Assembly (NCBI GenBank): GCA_041484525.1
Contig: JBGPHT010000068.1
Location: 1 to 36,893 of the forward strand
Direction: 5' to 3'
Source of the DNA: JBGPHT01 sp041484525
GTDB lineage: Bacteria > Acidobacteriota > Terriglobia > Bryobacterales > Bryobacteraceae
DNA: 36,893 bases
Every line of letters begins with the position of its first letter. The first letter of the stretch is position 1. The notes under the pieces are model-generated. The model saw only the letters and a program-made list of their open reading frames with translations. It did no database searches and was not told where the DNA came from. The translations under genes and the position numbers were made by a program. Positions 16,913 to 25,417 of the stretch are shown one piece after another.

Positions 16913-17092
16913 GACAGCAGCGGCTGGGACACATCGTTGTTTTATTCGAATGGCTCCATCCAGGTGCTGGACGCCGTTCCCGAACCGGCCAGCGGCTTAC
17001 TGTTCGGCGCTGGTCTCGGCGCTCTGTTCCTGTGGCGGCGAGCGCGGTGTTTGCGGGACTCCCGCAAACTTTTACTGATTCCACGACGCTAA
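16913..17092 (+). pseudogene. Orphan PEP-CTERM sorting-signal tail
   Basis: Directly after the AIM24 stop, in another frame, the sequence encodes SSGWDTSLFYSNGSIQVLDA, then VPEPASGLLFGAGLGALFLWRRAR and a short tail to a stop at 17092. VPEPA, a hydrophobic helix and a basic RRAR end make a textbook PEP-CTERM signal, recognised by exosortase. No convincing start codon with a ribosome site precedes it, and the rest of the host protein is missing. It looks like the 3' remnant of a lost exported-protein gene. The tail after RRAR is lengthened by a palindrome (17049-17069). Confidence 0.65.
17049..17069. repeat. Palindrome copy 1 (terminator-like)
   Basis: Ten-base arms GTTTGCGGGA / TCCCGCAAAC surround one central C. 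On the plus strand this is followed by TTTTA, so it could end plus-strand transcripts from the AIM24 side. The same palindrome recurs at 17104-17120. Confidence 0.7.
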
Positions 17093-17103
17093 AGGGCGTT
17101 TTC

Positions 17104-17120
17104 TTGCGGGAGTCCCGCAA
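17104..17120. repeat. Palindrome copy 2 (terminator-like)
   Basis: Arms TTGCGGGA / TCCCGCAA surround a central G and match copy 1 apart from the centre base. It lies just past the stop of the minus-strand penicillin-acylase gene (17124), a suitable position for a terminator of that gene. The centres of the two copies are 53 bp apart. Confidence 0.7.
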
Positions 17121-17123
17121 AAA

Positions 17124-19346
17124 TCACTTCGCCCGGAACGTCAACGTCGACTTCGCATCCACCTTGCCGAACTGCATCGGGAAGCTGCGGGCTTCATAGT
17201 AGGCAGGCCATTGGTCGCGATAATGGCTGGATAAAATCTGCCCCGATTGCCCGATCGTAATGTTAAGCAGCGATTTTTCCCAATCGCCCAGGTCCGCGTT
17301 CAGCCGCATTGAAGGGCCCAGGCGCTGCGTGGTCTGCTTCACCGTCGTGCTCGATCCGCTCATCGCCACCGGACCGACATCGAAATATCTCCCGACCAGC
17401 GGGATCTGATGAATCACCGGATGGTTAATCGAGATCCGCAGATACGTGCCGTATTTCCAGTGTTGGATATCGCGGCCTTGCATGCGGGTCCCTTCCTCCA
17501 CACCATCGGCCAGCGCGCGGAGAAGAATCTCGTCGTAGCTCTGGAACCAGCCGGCGGGACGCTCGCGTAGCAGGCGCTCGATCACCGCCGGCGCCATCGG
17601 GAACTCATAAACAGCTCCCTTTCCGGGAGCGGCGCGTTCCGCGATCGTGCTGCGCACGTGCTGATAGATCAAGGTGATGATGAACGGCGCCGCCAGATCC
17701 TTGTCCATCTGGCCGTTCCAGTCGCGCAGAAAACCGACTGCGCTTTCGAGCCCCGGATTGTGACCGTGCCGATTGGCATACGCCGTGACGACCTGGCCGG
17801 CCAGGAATTTGCTGAAGCCGGAGTATACGTCCTTCTGTACGGTGAGCTGATCCTCCGCGCGCCAGCCGTTGCGCGCATTCAGCAAAGCGCGGACTTGGAT
17901 GGCGCGGTACGGCGCTGCGAAATTGCCGTTAACCGGGTGGGGAAAGCCCGGCGGAAACGTGTCCTGATTGGAACTCGCCACGATGCCGCTCGCCGGATTG
18001 AAAGTCGACGGGAGTTCCTCGAATGGGATGAAGCCGTCCCAGTCGTAGTCGCCTGACGAGCCATCGACCGGCAAATCGCCGCGGTACCCAACGCGCTTCG
18101 GAAGCCGGCCGGCGGCGTGATAAGCGATATTGCCATCCACGTCGGCGTACACGAAATTGCTGCCTGGTCCCGGCCAGCGCGAGATCGCGGTGGTGAATTG
18201 CTGCCAGTTGGCGGCGCGATCAATCTCCAGCACGGGGTACTGGATGGCGCCGGGTTCGGCGGCGGCCCAGCGCAGCGCCATCCGGGAGTTGCCTTCGGAA
18301 ACGAACAGCGGCCCGTGGCGCGTCACCCACACCAGCATTTCCACCGGCGCCTGCCCCTTAACCCGGATGATCTCGCGTTCCACGTGCGCCTGCTCGACCT
18401 GTCCTTTATATAGATAGCGGCCCGTGCGGTCGTCGAACTTCTCGATGTACAGATCCTGCACGTCGAACTGAAGGTTGGCGAGGCCCCACGCGATCCGCTG
18501 GTTGTGCCCCGCGATCACGCCAGGCGTGCCGGGGAGAGTCACGCCCGAGACGTCCAATCCGGGCGCCTCGAGGTGCGCCATGTACCAGATGCCGGGCAGC
18601 GAGTACTCGAGATGCATGTCGTTCGAGAGCAGTGGCTTTCCCGATGCGGTGCGGCTGCCTGCGATCGCCCAGGCATTCGAGCCGGGTGCGGGATCGTAGC
18701 CGGAGCGTATCGGAAAGAGAAATTCCACCTTGTCGTGCTCGCCCTCCGCCAGCATGTCGCGCTTAATGATTTCGTCGCGCCACGAGGTGGTGAGGTTGCG
18801 GAACATGTGGAGGCAGAGCAGGACGCAATCCAGCACGCTCCACGGCCGCGGCTCATATTTGAGCAGCGAAAACTCGAGCGGCAGGTTGCGGAGGCGCGTC
18901 GAGATGAACCAGTTCACGCCGCGCGAATAAGCTGCGAAAGCCGCGCGATCCGCGGGCGGCAGCCGCTGGTACGCGTCTTCGGCGATCCGGCTCAAACGCA
19001 GCCGGCGCGATTCCTTGTCCGAATCGAGACCAACCGGGCCGAGAATCTCGGCCAGCGTTCCGGCGGAATAACGGCGTAGTGCGTCCATCTGCCACAGGCG
19101 GTCCTGCGCGGTTACGTATCCCTGGATGAACAGCGCGTCATCGACGCTGCTCGCCTGGATGTGCGGAACACCCAATGTGTCGAACGATACGGAAGCCGGA
19201 CCGTTAAGCGGTGCATCAATCGTCCCCGACCGCTGGGGCAACGGCCTCCAGACGTACCAATAAACGATACCCAGTGCGGCGACGGCGACGACGGCGATCG
19301 CAATATTTACAATCTTTAAGACCCGAGCGAGAGAGGTGGAGGTCAT
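17124..19346 (-). CDS. Penicillin acylase-family Ntn hydrolase
   Basis: A 740-residue precursor of the penicillin G acylase / quorum-quenching acylase / aculeacin deacylase family, self-cleaving to alpha and beta chains. A membrane anchor or signal segment lies at 12-33. The alpha part includes GVPHIQASSVDDALFIQGYVTAQDR (59-83). The processing site and nucleophile are in PGSNAWAIAGSRTASGKP, giving Ser223 as the new beta-chain N-terminus. LLSNDMHL (239-246) and HNQRIAWGLAN follow as in the family. Length is normal and the frame intact. The acyl substrate cannot be named; periplasmic action is expected. Confidence 0.93.
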   Translation of the reverse strand: MTSTSLARVLKIVNIAIAVVAVAALGIVYWYVWRPLPQRSGTIDAPLNGPASVSFDTLGVPHIQASSVDDALFIQGYVTAQDRLWQMDALRRYSAGTLAEILGPVGLDSDKESRRLRLSRIAEDAYQRLPPADRAAFAAYSRGVNWFISTRLRNLPLEFSLLKYEPRPWSVLDCVLLCLHMFRNLTTSWRDEIIKRDMLAEGEHDKVEFLFPIRSGYDPAPGSNAWAIAGSRTASGKPLLSNDMHLEYSLPGIWYMAHLEAPGLDVSGVTLPGTPGVIAGHNQRIAWGLANLQFDVQDLYIEKFDDRTGRYLYKGQVEQAHVEREIIRVKGQAPVEMLVWVTRHGPLFVSEGNSRMALRWAAAEPGAIQYPVLEIDRAANWQQFTTAISRWPGPGSNFVYADVDGNIAYHAAGRLPKRVGYRGDLPVDGSSGDYDWDGFIPFEELPSTFNPASGIVASSNQDTFPPGFPHPVNGNFAAPYRAIQVRALLNARNGWRAEDQLTVQKDVYSGFSKFLAGQVVTAYANRHGHNPGLESAVGFLRDWNGQMDKDLAAPFIITLIYQHVRSTIAERAAPGKGAVYEFPMAPAVIERLLRERPAGWFQSYDEILLRALADGVEEGTRMQGRDIQHWKYGTYLRISINHPVIHQIPLVGRYFDVGPVAMSGSSTTVKQTTQRLGPSMRLNADLGDWEKSLLNITIGQSGQILSSHYRDQWPAYYEARSFPMQFGKVDAKSTLTFRAK

Positions 19347-19476
19347 CGAAAGTGTTAATCCTCATGATAGCGGTACGCCGGTTTCCGGGGACCCCCAAGG
19401 GAATTCCTCCGTTAACCGGGCCGGTAAAGCGGCAGGTAAATTGTTCGAAACTGGAACGGGCCCCGAAAATGGGCGC

Positions 19477-19504
19477 TTGGCATGCGGGAAATTCTTGATA
19501 TAGA
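19477..19504 (+). promoter_or_regulatory. Candidate sigma-70 promoter upstream of the CNNM operon
   Basis: TTGGCA at 19477-19482 and TATAGA at 19499-19504 are 16 bp apart. The predicted start near 19511 is about 130 nt before the GTG of the CNNM gene. It lies in the 297-bp gap 19347-19643, which holds no gene, and just before a strong hairpin. Confidence 0.4.
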
Positions 19505-19522
19505 ATCGGGAGAATCAAATGC

Positions 19523-19554
19523 GGGCGCCCTCCGGGGGTATTTGGAGAGCGCCC
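19523..19554 (+). promoter_or_regulatory. Leader hairpin in the CNNM 5' region
   Basis: GGGCGC (19523-19528) pairs with GCGCCC (19549-19554) and CTCC (19530-19533) with GGAG (19544-19547). This gives a 10-bp interrupted stem about 90 nt before the start codon and just after a candidate promoter. No T run follows. It may be a leader structure or part of a small RNA; no known class was recognised. Confidence 0.35.
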
Positions 19555-19643
19555 ACCTACGTAACGGAGTTAGTTGGTTACCTTCTTAGACGTTGCTCGC
19601 GCGCAGATGTTAGATCATCTCCGCTAGAATTATTTCTGACGCA

Positions 19644-20990
19644 GTGACGTACTTTCCCATCCGCCTTCTGCTTGTCGGCCTGCTCATCGCTGTCAACGCC
19701 TTCTTCGCTGGTGCTGAAGTGGCGCTGCTCTCGGTGCGCCATTCGCGCCTGCGACAAATGGCGGAGGAGGGACACGTGGGAGCGCAGGCAGCTCTTAACC
19801 TTCTTTCGAATCCGGGGCGGCTACTCTCGGTGACGCAAGTGGGTGTCACGCTGGCGAGCCTCGGCCTGGGCTGGGCGGGCGAAGACACGCTCTATCAAAT
19901 ACTGATCGCCGCCTTTCATCCCATTACGACGCCGGGTACGGAAAAGTTCCTGCATGGCCTGTGCCTTCTACTTTCGTTTCTGCTGATCAGCTATTTCCAT
20001 GTAGTGATCGGCGAAGTGGTGCCCAAGAATCTGGCGATTGCCAAGGCCGATCGGCTGGCGGCGCTAGTGGCGCCGGCGTTGCTGGTCTTCTACCGCGTCT
20101 CGATCCCGTTCGCGATCGTGGTCGAGCGATCGGCCGGAGCGCTGACCAAGGCGTTTACCAAAGGTGCGGCCCACGGCGGCGGCCATTCGGCGGAAGAGTT
20201 GAAGCTGATCGTGAGTTCCAGCCGCGGGCTGGGATATCTGCCGGAAGAACAGGAGGACATGATTCACCGCGTCCTCGATCTGGGCAATATTTCGGTTCGC
20301 GAAATCATGGTGCCGCGCAACGACATCGTCTCCATCCCTTCTGATGCCACGCTCGACCAAGTGCTGCACACGATGCTCGAGGAGGGCCACTCGCGGCTGC
20401 CGGTCTACGAGGGCAGCCCTGAAAAGATCATCGGCATCCTGCATTATAAGGACCTGCTTCCGGTCTGGGAGGAGCGGCGGCGCGCCATCCGCTCGGGACG
20501 CCCGAGCCGCTCCTTCCGCGTCGCGCGGCTGCTGCGCCCCCACATTGTGGTGCCCGAAACCAAGCCGCTCTCGCAGATGCTGGACGAATTCCGCCAGGGT
20601 AAATCGCACATGGCAATGGTGGTGGATGAGTTCGGCACCATCGCCGGAATGCTGACGGTGGAGGACGTGCTCGAACAGGTGGTGGGCCGCATCGAAGACG
20701 AGCACGACGAGAAGGTCGAGCGCCCCATGGCGGAAACCGACGACGTGGAATTGGACGGAACCACACGGATCCGCGAATTGGAAAGCGAGTTCGGCATCGA
20801 GCTCCCGGCGGAAGGCGGCTTCGAGACCCTGGCCGGATTCCTGTTGTACCGGCTGGGCGAGATACCGCACGCCGGCGAATCCATCGAGTTCGGCGGCCGC
20901 CGGTACACGGTGATCGAGATGGAACGCAACCGCATCGCGAAGGTACGAATCGAAAAGCTCCCCGAGCAGCCCGTCCCGGCCGCGGGTTAG
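19644..20990 (+). CDS. CNNM/HlyC-CorC family membrane protein with CBS pair
   Basis: A 448-residue protein. The DUF21/CNNM transmembrane domain (1-190) opens with LLLVGLLIAVNAFFAGAEVALLS and carries GVTLASLGLGWAGE. A CBS pair spans about 205-330 (VREIMVPRNDIVSIP, LPVYEGSPEKIIGILHYKDLL, MAMVVDEFGTIAGMLTVEDVLE). A CorC_HlyC C-terminal domain follows (340-440). The family is linked to Mg/Co efflux or ion homeostasis, with nucleotide sensing by CBS. Translation starts at GTG. It is first of three membrane-protein genes spaced 13 bp then overlapping. Confidence 0.94.
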   Translation: MTYFPIRLLLVGLLIAVNAFFAGAEVALLSVRHSRLRQMAEEGHVGAQAALNLLSNPGRLLSVTQVGVTLASLGLGWAGEDTLYQILIAAFHPITTPGTEKFLHGLCLLLSFLLISYFHVVIGEVVPKNLAIAKADRLAALVAPALLVFYRVSIPFAIVVERSAGALTKAFTKGAAHGGGHSAEELKLIVSSSRGLGYLPEEQEDMIHRVLDLGNISVREIMVPRNDIVSIPSDATLDQVLHTMLEEGHSRLPVYEGSPEKIIGILHYKDLLPVWEERRRAIRSGRPSRSFRVARLLRPHIVVPETKPLSQMLDEFRQGKSHMAMVVDEFGTIAGMLTVEDVLEQVVGRIEDEHDEKVERPMAETDDVELDGTTRIRELESEFGIELPAEGGFETLAGFLLYRLGEIPHAGESIEFGGRRYTVIEMERNRIAKVRIEKLPEQPVPAAG

Positions 20991-21003
20991 AATTGGCACT
21001 GTC

Positions 21004-22077
21004 ATGCTCGGCTTCGATCGTCGCGCAGCGCGCTGTACGTGGACCGCGGCACTGGTCGTGCTGCTCCTCTATCTCGTCTACCTGGTCCGCTCGACGCTCT
21101 TCATTTTCGTCCTGGCGCTGCTGTTCGGCTACATGCTTTCGCCGCTGGTCAACCTCTTCGATCGGTTTCTGCCGGTCAGCCGCACACGCACGCGCACCCC
21201 GGCGCTGGCGCTGGCGTACGTGATCTTCGTCGGCATCGTGGTGCTGCTGACAGTGAAGATCGGATCGCAGGTAGTGGATCAGGCCAACGCGCTCAGCAAG
21301 AAATTTCCGGAAATGATCGCGAGCTGGGAGAAGCCCATCCCCGAGGCTTCCGCCACCGTCAATTCCATCAAGCAGCAGATTATCGACAAGGTGCGCGCGC
21401 AGGTGCTGTCGCGATCCGGCGATGTGCTCTCCGCGCTGCCGCAGGCCGGCCTCAAGTTCATCACCGTCGCCAGCGACTTGATCTACGTGGTGATCATTCC
21501 GATCCTGGGATTCTTCTTTCTCAAGGATGGACGGCTCATGCGGCAGCACATCCTCGAGACGGTGGAGGACGGCCCCCGCCGCGCGCTGCTGGATGAAGTG
21601 CTGGCCGACCTCCACCTGCTGCTGGCACACTACATGCGCGCCCTGCTCCTGCTCTCGCTCGCCACCTTCACCTCGTACAGCATCGCGTTTTCGATCATGG
21701 GTGTGCCCTATGCGATCTTGCTCGCCGCGATCGGCGGCATGCTGGAGTTCATCCCTACGCTGGGACCGCTCTCGGCGGGAATTCTGATCCTGATTGTGGG
21801 CGGCGTGTCGGGCGCCCCGATCGCCGCCATCGTCATCTTCCTGGTGGCGTACCGCGTGGTACAGGACTACGTATTGTCGCCGTACCTGATGGGGCAGGGC
21901 GTGGAACTGCATCCACTGGCGCTGCTCTTTGGAGTGTTCGCCGGCGCCGAGGTGGCGGGCATTCCGGGCGCCTTCCTCTCCGTACCGGTGCTGGCGATGG
22001 TTCGCATTCTGTACCTTCGGATTCGCAGGGCGCGGTCCGGCGTCGAGCTCAGTCCCGGCAGCACGGTCCGGCCATGA
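21004..22077 (+). CDS. AI-2E family transporter (PerM/TqsA-like)
   Basis: A 357-residue polytopic membrane protein of the UPF0118/AI-2E family. A first pair of helices, the hydrophilic central loop (ALSKKFPEMIASWEKPIPEA), and a C-terminal bundle with the family signature EFIPTLGPLSAG and VQDYVLSPYLMGQGVELHPLALLFGVFAGAEVAGIPGAF are all visible. Some members export autoinducer-2, others act as ion antiporters, so the substrate is open. The stop overlaps the next start as ATGA. Confidence 0.93.
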   Translation: MLGFDRRAARCTWTAALVVLLLYLVYLVRSTLFIFVLALLFGYMLSPLVNLFDRFLPVSRTRTRTPALALAYVIFVGIVVLLTVKIGSQVVDQANALSKKFPEMIASWEKPIPEASATVNSIKQQIIDKVRAQVLSRSGDVLSALPQAGLKFITVASDLIYVVIIPILGFFFLKDGRLMRQHILETVEDGPRRALLDEVLADLHLLLAHYMRALLLLSLATFTSYSIAFSIMGVPYAILLAAIGGMLEFIPTLGPLSAGILILIVGGVSGAPIAAIVIFLVAYRVVQDYVLSPYLMGQGVELHPLALLFGVFAGAEVAGIPGAFLSVPVLAMVRILYLRIRRARSGVELSPGSTVRP

Positions 22078-23018
22078 CGCGTCCGCTCTGGCTGTTGCTC
22101 GCCGTTTGGACCGCAGGCGCGCACGTAGTGAGCATGAGCTCGGGCGACCTGACGGTGGATGGCGTCCGGGCACATTACGAGCTGCGCATGCCGCTATTCG
22201 AAGTCGCGCACGTGGCTGCGCCGGAGCGGGCGCTGCTCGATCGCGTGCGATTCTCGAACGCCAGGCTGATCTCGAAGAGTTGCAGCGCCGATAGCGCGCG
22301 CGACGTCTACGTCTGCCAGGCGGATTACGAATTCTCCGCCCCGGTCGAGCAGGTGGACGTGGAGTGCACGCTGGCGGCCATCACGGTGCCGAACCACGTG
22401 CACCTGCTGCGCGCCGAAATGAGCGGGAAGCACGATCAGGCGGTCTTCGATTTATCCTTCACGCGGCAGATGCTGCGGTTCCGCCCGCCGACCGCGATCG
22501 AGACGGCAGTCACGCAATCGGCCGCCGGATTCGCGCGCGCTCTCGGCGGGCTGGTGCAGGTTCTGTTCTTGGCGGCGCTGGCGCTCGGGGCGCGCAGCCG
22601 TCGCGAGTTGGTCGCACTGACGGCGATGTTCCTGGCGGGCCAGGTGGCGAGCTTGTGGATCGTGCCGCGCACCGCATGGCAACCCACGCCCCGCTTCGTC
22701 GAAGCCGCGGCGGCGCTGACCGTGGCGTATTTCGCGGTCGAGATTCTGCTGCTGCCGAAGGCCGGCGCGCGCTGGCTGGTGGCGGGCGCGCTCGGCATAT
22801 TTCACGGCCTGTACTTTCACCTGTTCGTGCAGAACACCGGCTATGCGCCCGGTTACGTGCTGCTCGGCGCTGGCGTGGCAGAGGTGCTCGCGATTGCGCT
22901 GCTTGCCGTGGTGCTCTCGTTCGTGAGCCGTGTGCGCGCGCTCCGTCCGGTGCCGGTCTTCGCAGGCGGCCTGCTGGTATTCGGCATGGTCTGGTTCATC
23001 CTGCGCTTGCGTAACTAA
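22074..23018 (+). CDS. HupE/UreJ-2-like membrane protein
   Basis: A 314-residue protein with a signal peptide (PLWLLLAVWTAGAHVVSM), an exposed beta-rich N-terminal half of about 140 residues and then a bundle of six or so membrane helices. The helical half has the HupE/UreJ_2 pattern: VLFLAALALGARSRRELVALTAMF, RFVEAAAALTVAYFAVEILLL and WLVAGALGIFHGLYFHLF. Related families carry metals such as nickel, but this branch is uncharacterised. Start overlaps the AI-2E gene by ATGA, implying coupled expression. Confidence 0.75.
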   Translation: MTRPLWLLLAVWTAGAHVVSMSSGDLTVDGVRAHYELRMPLFEVAHVAAPERALLDRVRFSNARLISKSCSADSARDVYVCQADYEFSAPVEQVDVECTLAAITVPNHVHLLRAEMSGKHDQAVFDLSFTRQMLRFRPPTAIETAVTQSAAGFARALGGLVQVLFLAALALGARSRRELVALTAMFLAGQVASLWIVPRTAWQPTPRFVEAAAALTVAYFAVEILLLPKAGARWLVAGALGIFHGLYFHLFVQNTGYAPGYVLLGAGVAEVLAIALLAVVLSFVSRVRALRPVPVFAGGLLVFGMVWFILRLRN

Positions 23019-23029
23019 ATGGCAAAGAC

Positions 23030-23058
23030 TTGGGCCACAGATACACACAGATGGACAT
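23030..23058. repeat. CACAGAT-type intergenic repeat
   Basis: The 66-bp gap after the HupE-like gene contains GGGCCACAGATACACACAGA, continuing to TGGACATCG. On the minus strand this reads CATCTGTGTG then TATCTGTGGCCC. Imperfect CACAGAT units of this kind occur in intergenic DNA of several phyla. A related string, GGGCCACGGATGGACACCAC, lies near 36740. No coding function is apparent. Confidence 0.4.
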
Positions 23059-23084
23059 CGATAAGCTTCTTTGCGATCCGCCTA

Positions 23085-23630
23085 TCAGAGTTTTTGCAGA
23101 ATTCGCACGTAAGCATCGTACGCAGTGCGGCCGAACAACACGAAGATGACCTGCTGGATCGCGCTCTCGGGTTTTTCCAGATGCGCTGCAACTTCGCGCA
23201 CCGCGATTTCAGCGGCCGCATCGAGCGGATAGCCGTAGACACCGGTGCTGATCGCGGGGAAGCTGATGGCGCCGGCGCTGCGCTCGTCGGCCAACGCGAG
23301 GCAAGTCCGGTAGCAGCCGGCGAGTAACTCCGGCTCCCCGTGGCGGCCGTCGCGGTATACAGGGCCGACCGCGTGGAAGACGAACTGTGCCGGGAGCCGT
23401 CTCGCCGTGGTCGCGACGGCGCTCCCCGTCGGACATCCGCCGGTCCGCGCGCGGATCGCGTCGAGCTCGCGCATGATTTCGGGACCGCCGGCGCGGTGGA
23501 TGGCGCCATCCACACCGCCGCCTCCGGCCAGTGCGGAATTGGCTGCGTTCACGATGGCGTCCACGGGGACGCGTGTGATGTCACCCTCCTGAAGGACGAT
23601 TTTCCGGCCGGTGCTGCTGGTCCACTCCAT
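23085..23630 (-). CDS. Macrodomain protein (O-acetyl-ADP-ribose deacetylase-like)
   Basis: A 181-residue single macrodomain that removes ADP-ribose or acetyl from ADP-ribosylated targets. Ligand-binding motifs are complete: GDITRVPVDAIVNAANSALAGGGGVDGAIHRAGG (positions 17-50, with NAANS and GGGGVDGAIH) and the phosphate loop FPAISTGVYGYPLDAAAEIA. The protein resembles YmdB/Af1521-type enzymes. Its start is only 11-26 bp from the divergent hutI start, so the two genes must share a very compact control region. Confidence 0.94.
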   Translation of the reverse strand: MEWTSSTGRKIVLQEGDITRVPVDAIVNAANSALAGGGGVDGAIHRAGGPEIMRELDAIRARTGGCPTGSAVATTARRLPAQFVFHAVGPVYRDGRHGEPELLAGCYRTCLALADERSAGAISFPAISTGVYGYPLDAAAEIAVREVAAHLEKPESAIQQVIFVLFGRTAYDAYVRILQKL

Positions 23631-23656
23631 GTGTTAGTCTCGTGCCTACACTTACT

Positions 23657-24916
23657 ATGCCACCCACCGAACTTGCCGTCTCGAACTGCCGGCAACTGGT
23701 GACGTTGGCCGGCCCGGCGCGTGCCCGCAGCGGCGCGGAGATGCGCGAATTGGCGATCGTCGAGGACGGCGCGATGCTGATTCGCGAGGGCCGCATTGTC
23801 CGGACGGGGCCGCGCGCCGATATCGAACGGGCGCTTTCGCCCGATGCCGTAGTGGTGGATGCCGGCGGCCGCATCGTGCTTCCCGGATTCGTGGATGCGC
23901 ACACGCACCCGGTTTTCGCGGGCACCCGCGCCGACGAGTACGAGATGCGCGCCGAGGGCGCGACGTACGCGGAGATCGCGTCTAAGGGCGGCGGCATCCG
24001 TTCGACGGTGCGGCGCACGCGCGCGGCGAGCGAAGCGGATCTGCTGGCGGCGGCGCGCCGGTATCAGGAATGGTTTCTGCGGGCGGGGACCACCACCATC
24101 GAGGCGAAATCGGGGTACGGACTTTCGGTGGAGGCAGAGCTGAAGATCCTGCGTGTGATCCGGCAACTGGCGCACGACGGGCGGGTGCGGTACGTTCCTA
24201 CTTTCCTCGGCGCGCACGAAGTTCCGGACGAATATCGCGGCCGCATCGATGCGTACGTGGACCTCGTGATTCATGAAATGCTGCCGCTGGTCGCCGCCGA
24301 TCGCCTGGCCGAATACTGCGACGTATTCTGTGAGCCCAACGTCTTTCCCGTTCCACAAGCGCGCGCTGTGCTGCAGGCGGCCCGGGAGTTGGGACTCGGC
24401 ATCCGCATTCATGCCGACCAGTTCGACGGCGGTCCGGCGGTGCTACTCGCGGCTGAAATGGGAGCGGCCACGGCCGACCATCTGGAGACCACCGATCAAA
24501 GTGGGTTCGATGCCCTAAGGGCCGCAAACGTGCAGCCTGTCCTGCTGCCGGCATCGGTCTATAACCTGGGATTGAAGCGCTATCCCGACGCGCGGCGGAT
24601 GATGGCGACGGGCCTCCCCGTGGTACTGGCGACCGATTTCAACCCCGGATCGTCGCCCACGGCATCCATGCCGATGGTGCTCTCGTTGGCCTGCACGCAG
24701 ATGAAAATGGCGCCGGCGGAAGCCATCGTGTCCGCTACTGTCAACGCTGCGTACAGTCTGCGTCGCGGCGCTGACATCGGTTCGCTGGAACCGGGCAAAC
24801 TGGCCGATTTCGTCATACATGATTGCGACGATTATCGCGAGTTGCCGTATTTCTTCGGCCGGGAAACAGCGCGCGCTGTTTATGTTGGCGGAGTTTGCGT
24901 CTTTCACTGCCGTTAG
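23657..24916 (+). CDS. hutI: Imidazolonepropionase
   Basis: An amidohydrolase of 419 residues that hydrolyses 4-imidazolone-5-propanoate to formiminoglutamate, step three of histidine breakdown. Metal and substrate motifs are PGFVDAHTHPVFAGTRADEY near the N-terminus, GTTTIEAKSGYGL, GAHEVP, HADQFD, and ATDFNPGSSPTASMP. No other hut gene is in the window. I favour the ATG at 23657; a GTG at 23642 would add five residues. Neither has a strong ribosome site. Confidence 0.95.
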   Translation: MPPTELAVSNCRQLVTLAGPARARSGAEMRELAIVEDGAMLIREGRIVRTGPRADIERALSPDAVVVDAGGRIVLPGFVDAHTHPVFAGTRADEYEMRAEGATYAEIASKGGGIRSTVRRTRAASEADLLAAARRYQEWFLRAGTTTIEAKSGYGLSVEAELKILRVIRQLAHDGRVRYVPTFLGAHEVPDEYRGRIDAYVDLVIHEMLPLVAADRLAEYCDVFCEPNVFPVPQARAVLQAARELGLGIRIHADQFDGGPAVLLAAEMGAATADHLETTDQSGFDALRAANVQPVLLPASVYNLGLKRYPDARRMMATGLPVVLATDFNPGSSPTASMPMVLSLACTQMKMAPAEAIVSATVNAAYSLRRGADIGSLEPGKLADFVIHDCDDYRELPYFFGRETARAVYVGGVCVFHCR

Positions 24917-24936
24917 CGATACATCAAAAGAATCGG

Positions 24937-24952
24937 TACCCACAAATGGGTA
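24937..24952. terminator. Hairpin after hutI
   Basis: TACCCA and TGGGTA arms with a CAAA loop lie 21 bp past the hutI stop, and a run of six T follows 30 bp later (24982-24987). The gap between stem and T run argues against a standard terminator. Confidence 0.3.
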
Positions 24953-25036
24953 AATGAAACTTGACTCCCGGAAACTTCGTCTTTTTTAGCAGTCGGAATG
25001 GCCGGTTCAATCGTCTAATTAGTAGCAGACAAGAAA

Positions 25037-25393
25037 ATGCCAGGAAGAGCAGGTACGGATCTCATGCAACACCGGTTGGAACTGTCGAAGTTTGCGGAGC
25101 TGCGAGCGAAAACCGATCGCCAGCTTGTCGCCTTGATCAACAAGCGGTTGGATGCGGGGCTCGGATTCGCGCTGCAACTCGTCGAGATGGATCCCCGCGA
25201 CAGTTGGTCGACTTTGGAAGAGACTCGCGCACACGCGGAGAAAGCGTACGAGGAAGCGTTGTTGTGGATTCCTACCGTGAGCGGTCTCAACCACACATCG
25301 CTGGCGCGTTTGCGTCGCAGGCTGGCGGAGTTGCGCGACTTGCTGGATGACGCATCGGCTCGCAGGCCTGTGCACATGCACGCTTGTTCCTGA
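25037..25393 (+). CDS. Small hypothetical protein
   Basis: A 118-residue protein that I do not recognise. It is soluble and helical, rich in Arg, Leu and Ala: LELSKFAELRAKTDRQLVAL, then INKRLDAGLGFALQLVE, TLEETRAHAEKAYEEALLW and LARLRRRLAELRDLLDD. It has no signal peptide or membrane segment. ATG 25064 is an alternative start. Support for it being real is its position in a gap without competing genes, helical amphipathic pattern and the lack of a convincing alternative on the other strand. It lies 49 bp before the aconitase-type gene. Confidence 0.5.
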   Translation: MPGRAGTDLMQHRLELSKFAELRAKTDRQLVALINKRLDAGLGFALQLVEMDPRDSWSTLEETRAHAEKAYEEALLWIPTVSGLNHTSLARLRRRLAELRDLLDDASARRPVHMHACS

Positions 25394-25417
25394 TTCTCAG
25401 TGCGTTTCGCCCGGCAT

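Noticed and set aside
19474..19495. Possible sigma-54 promoter (TTGGCATGCGGG...)
   Set aside because: The -24-like TGGCA is there, but no TTGC-type -12 element lies at the required spacing.
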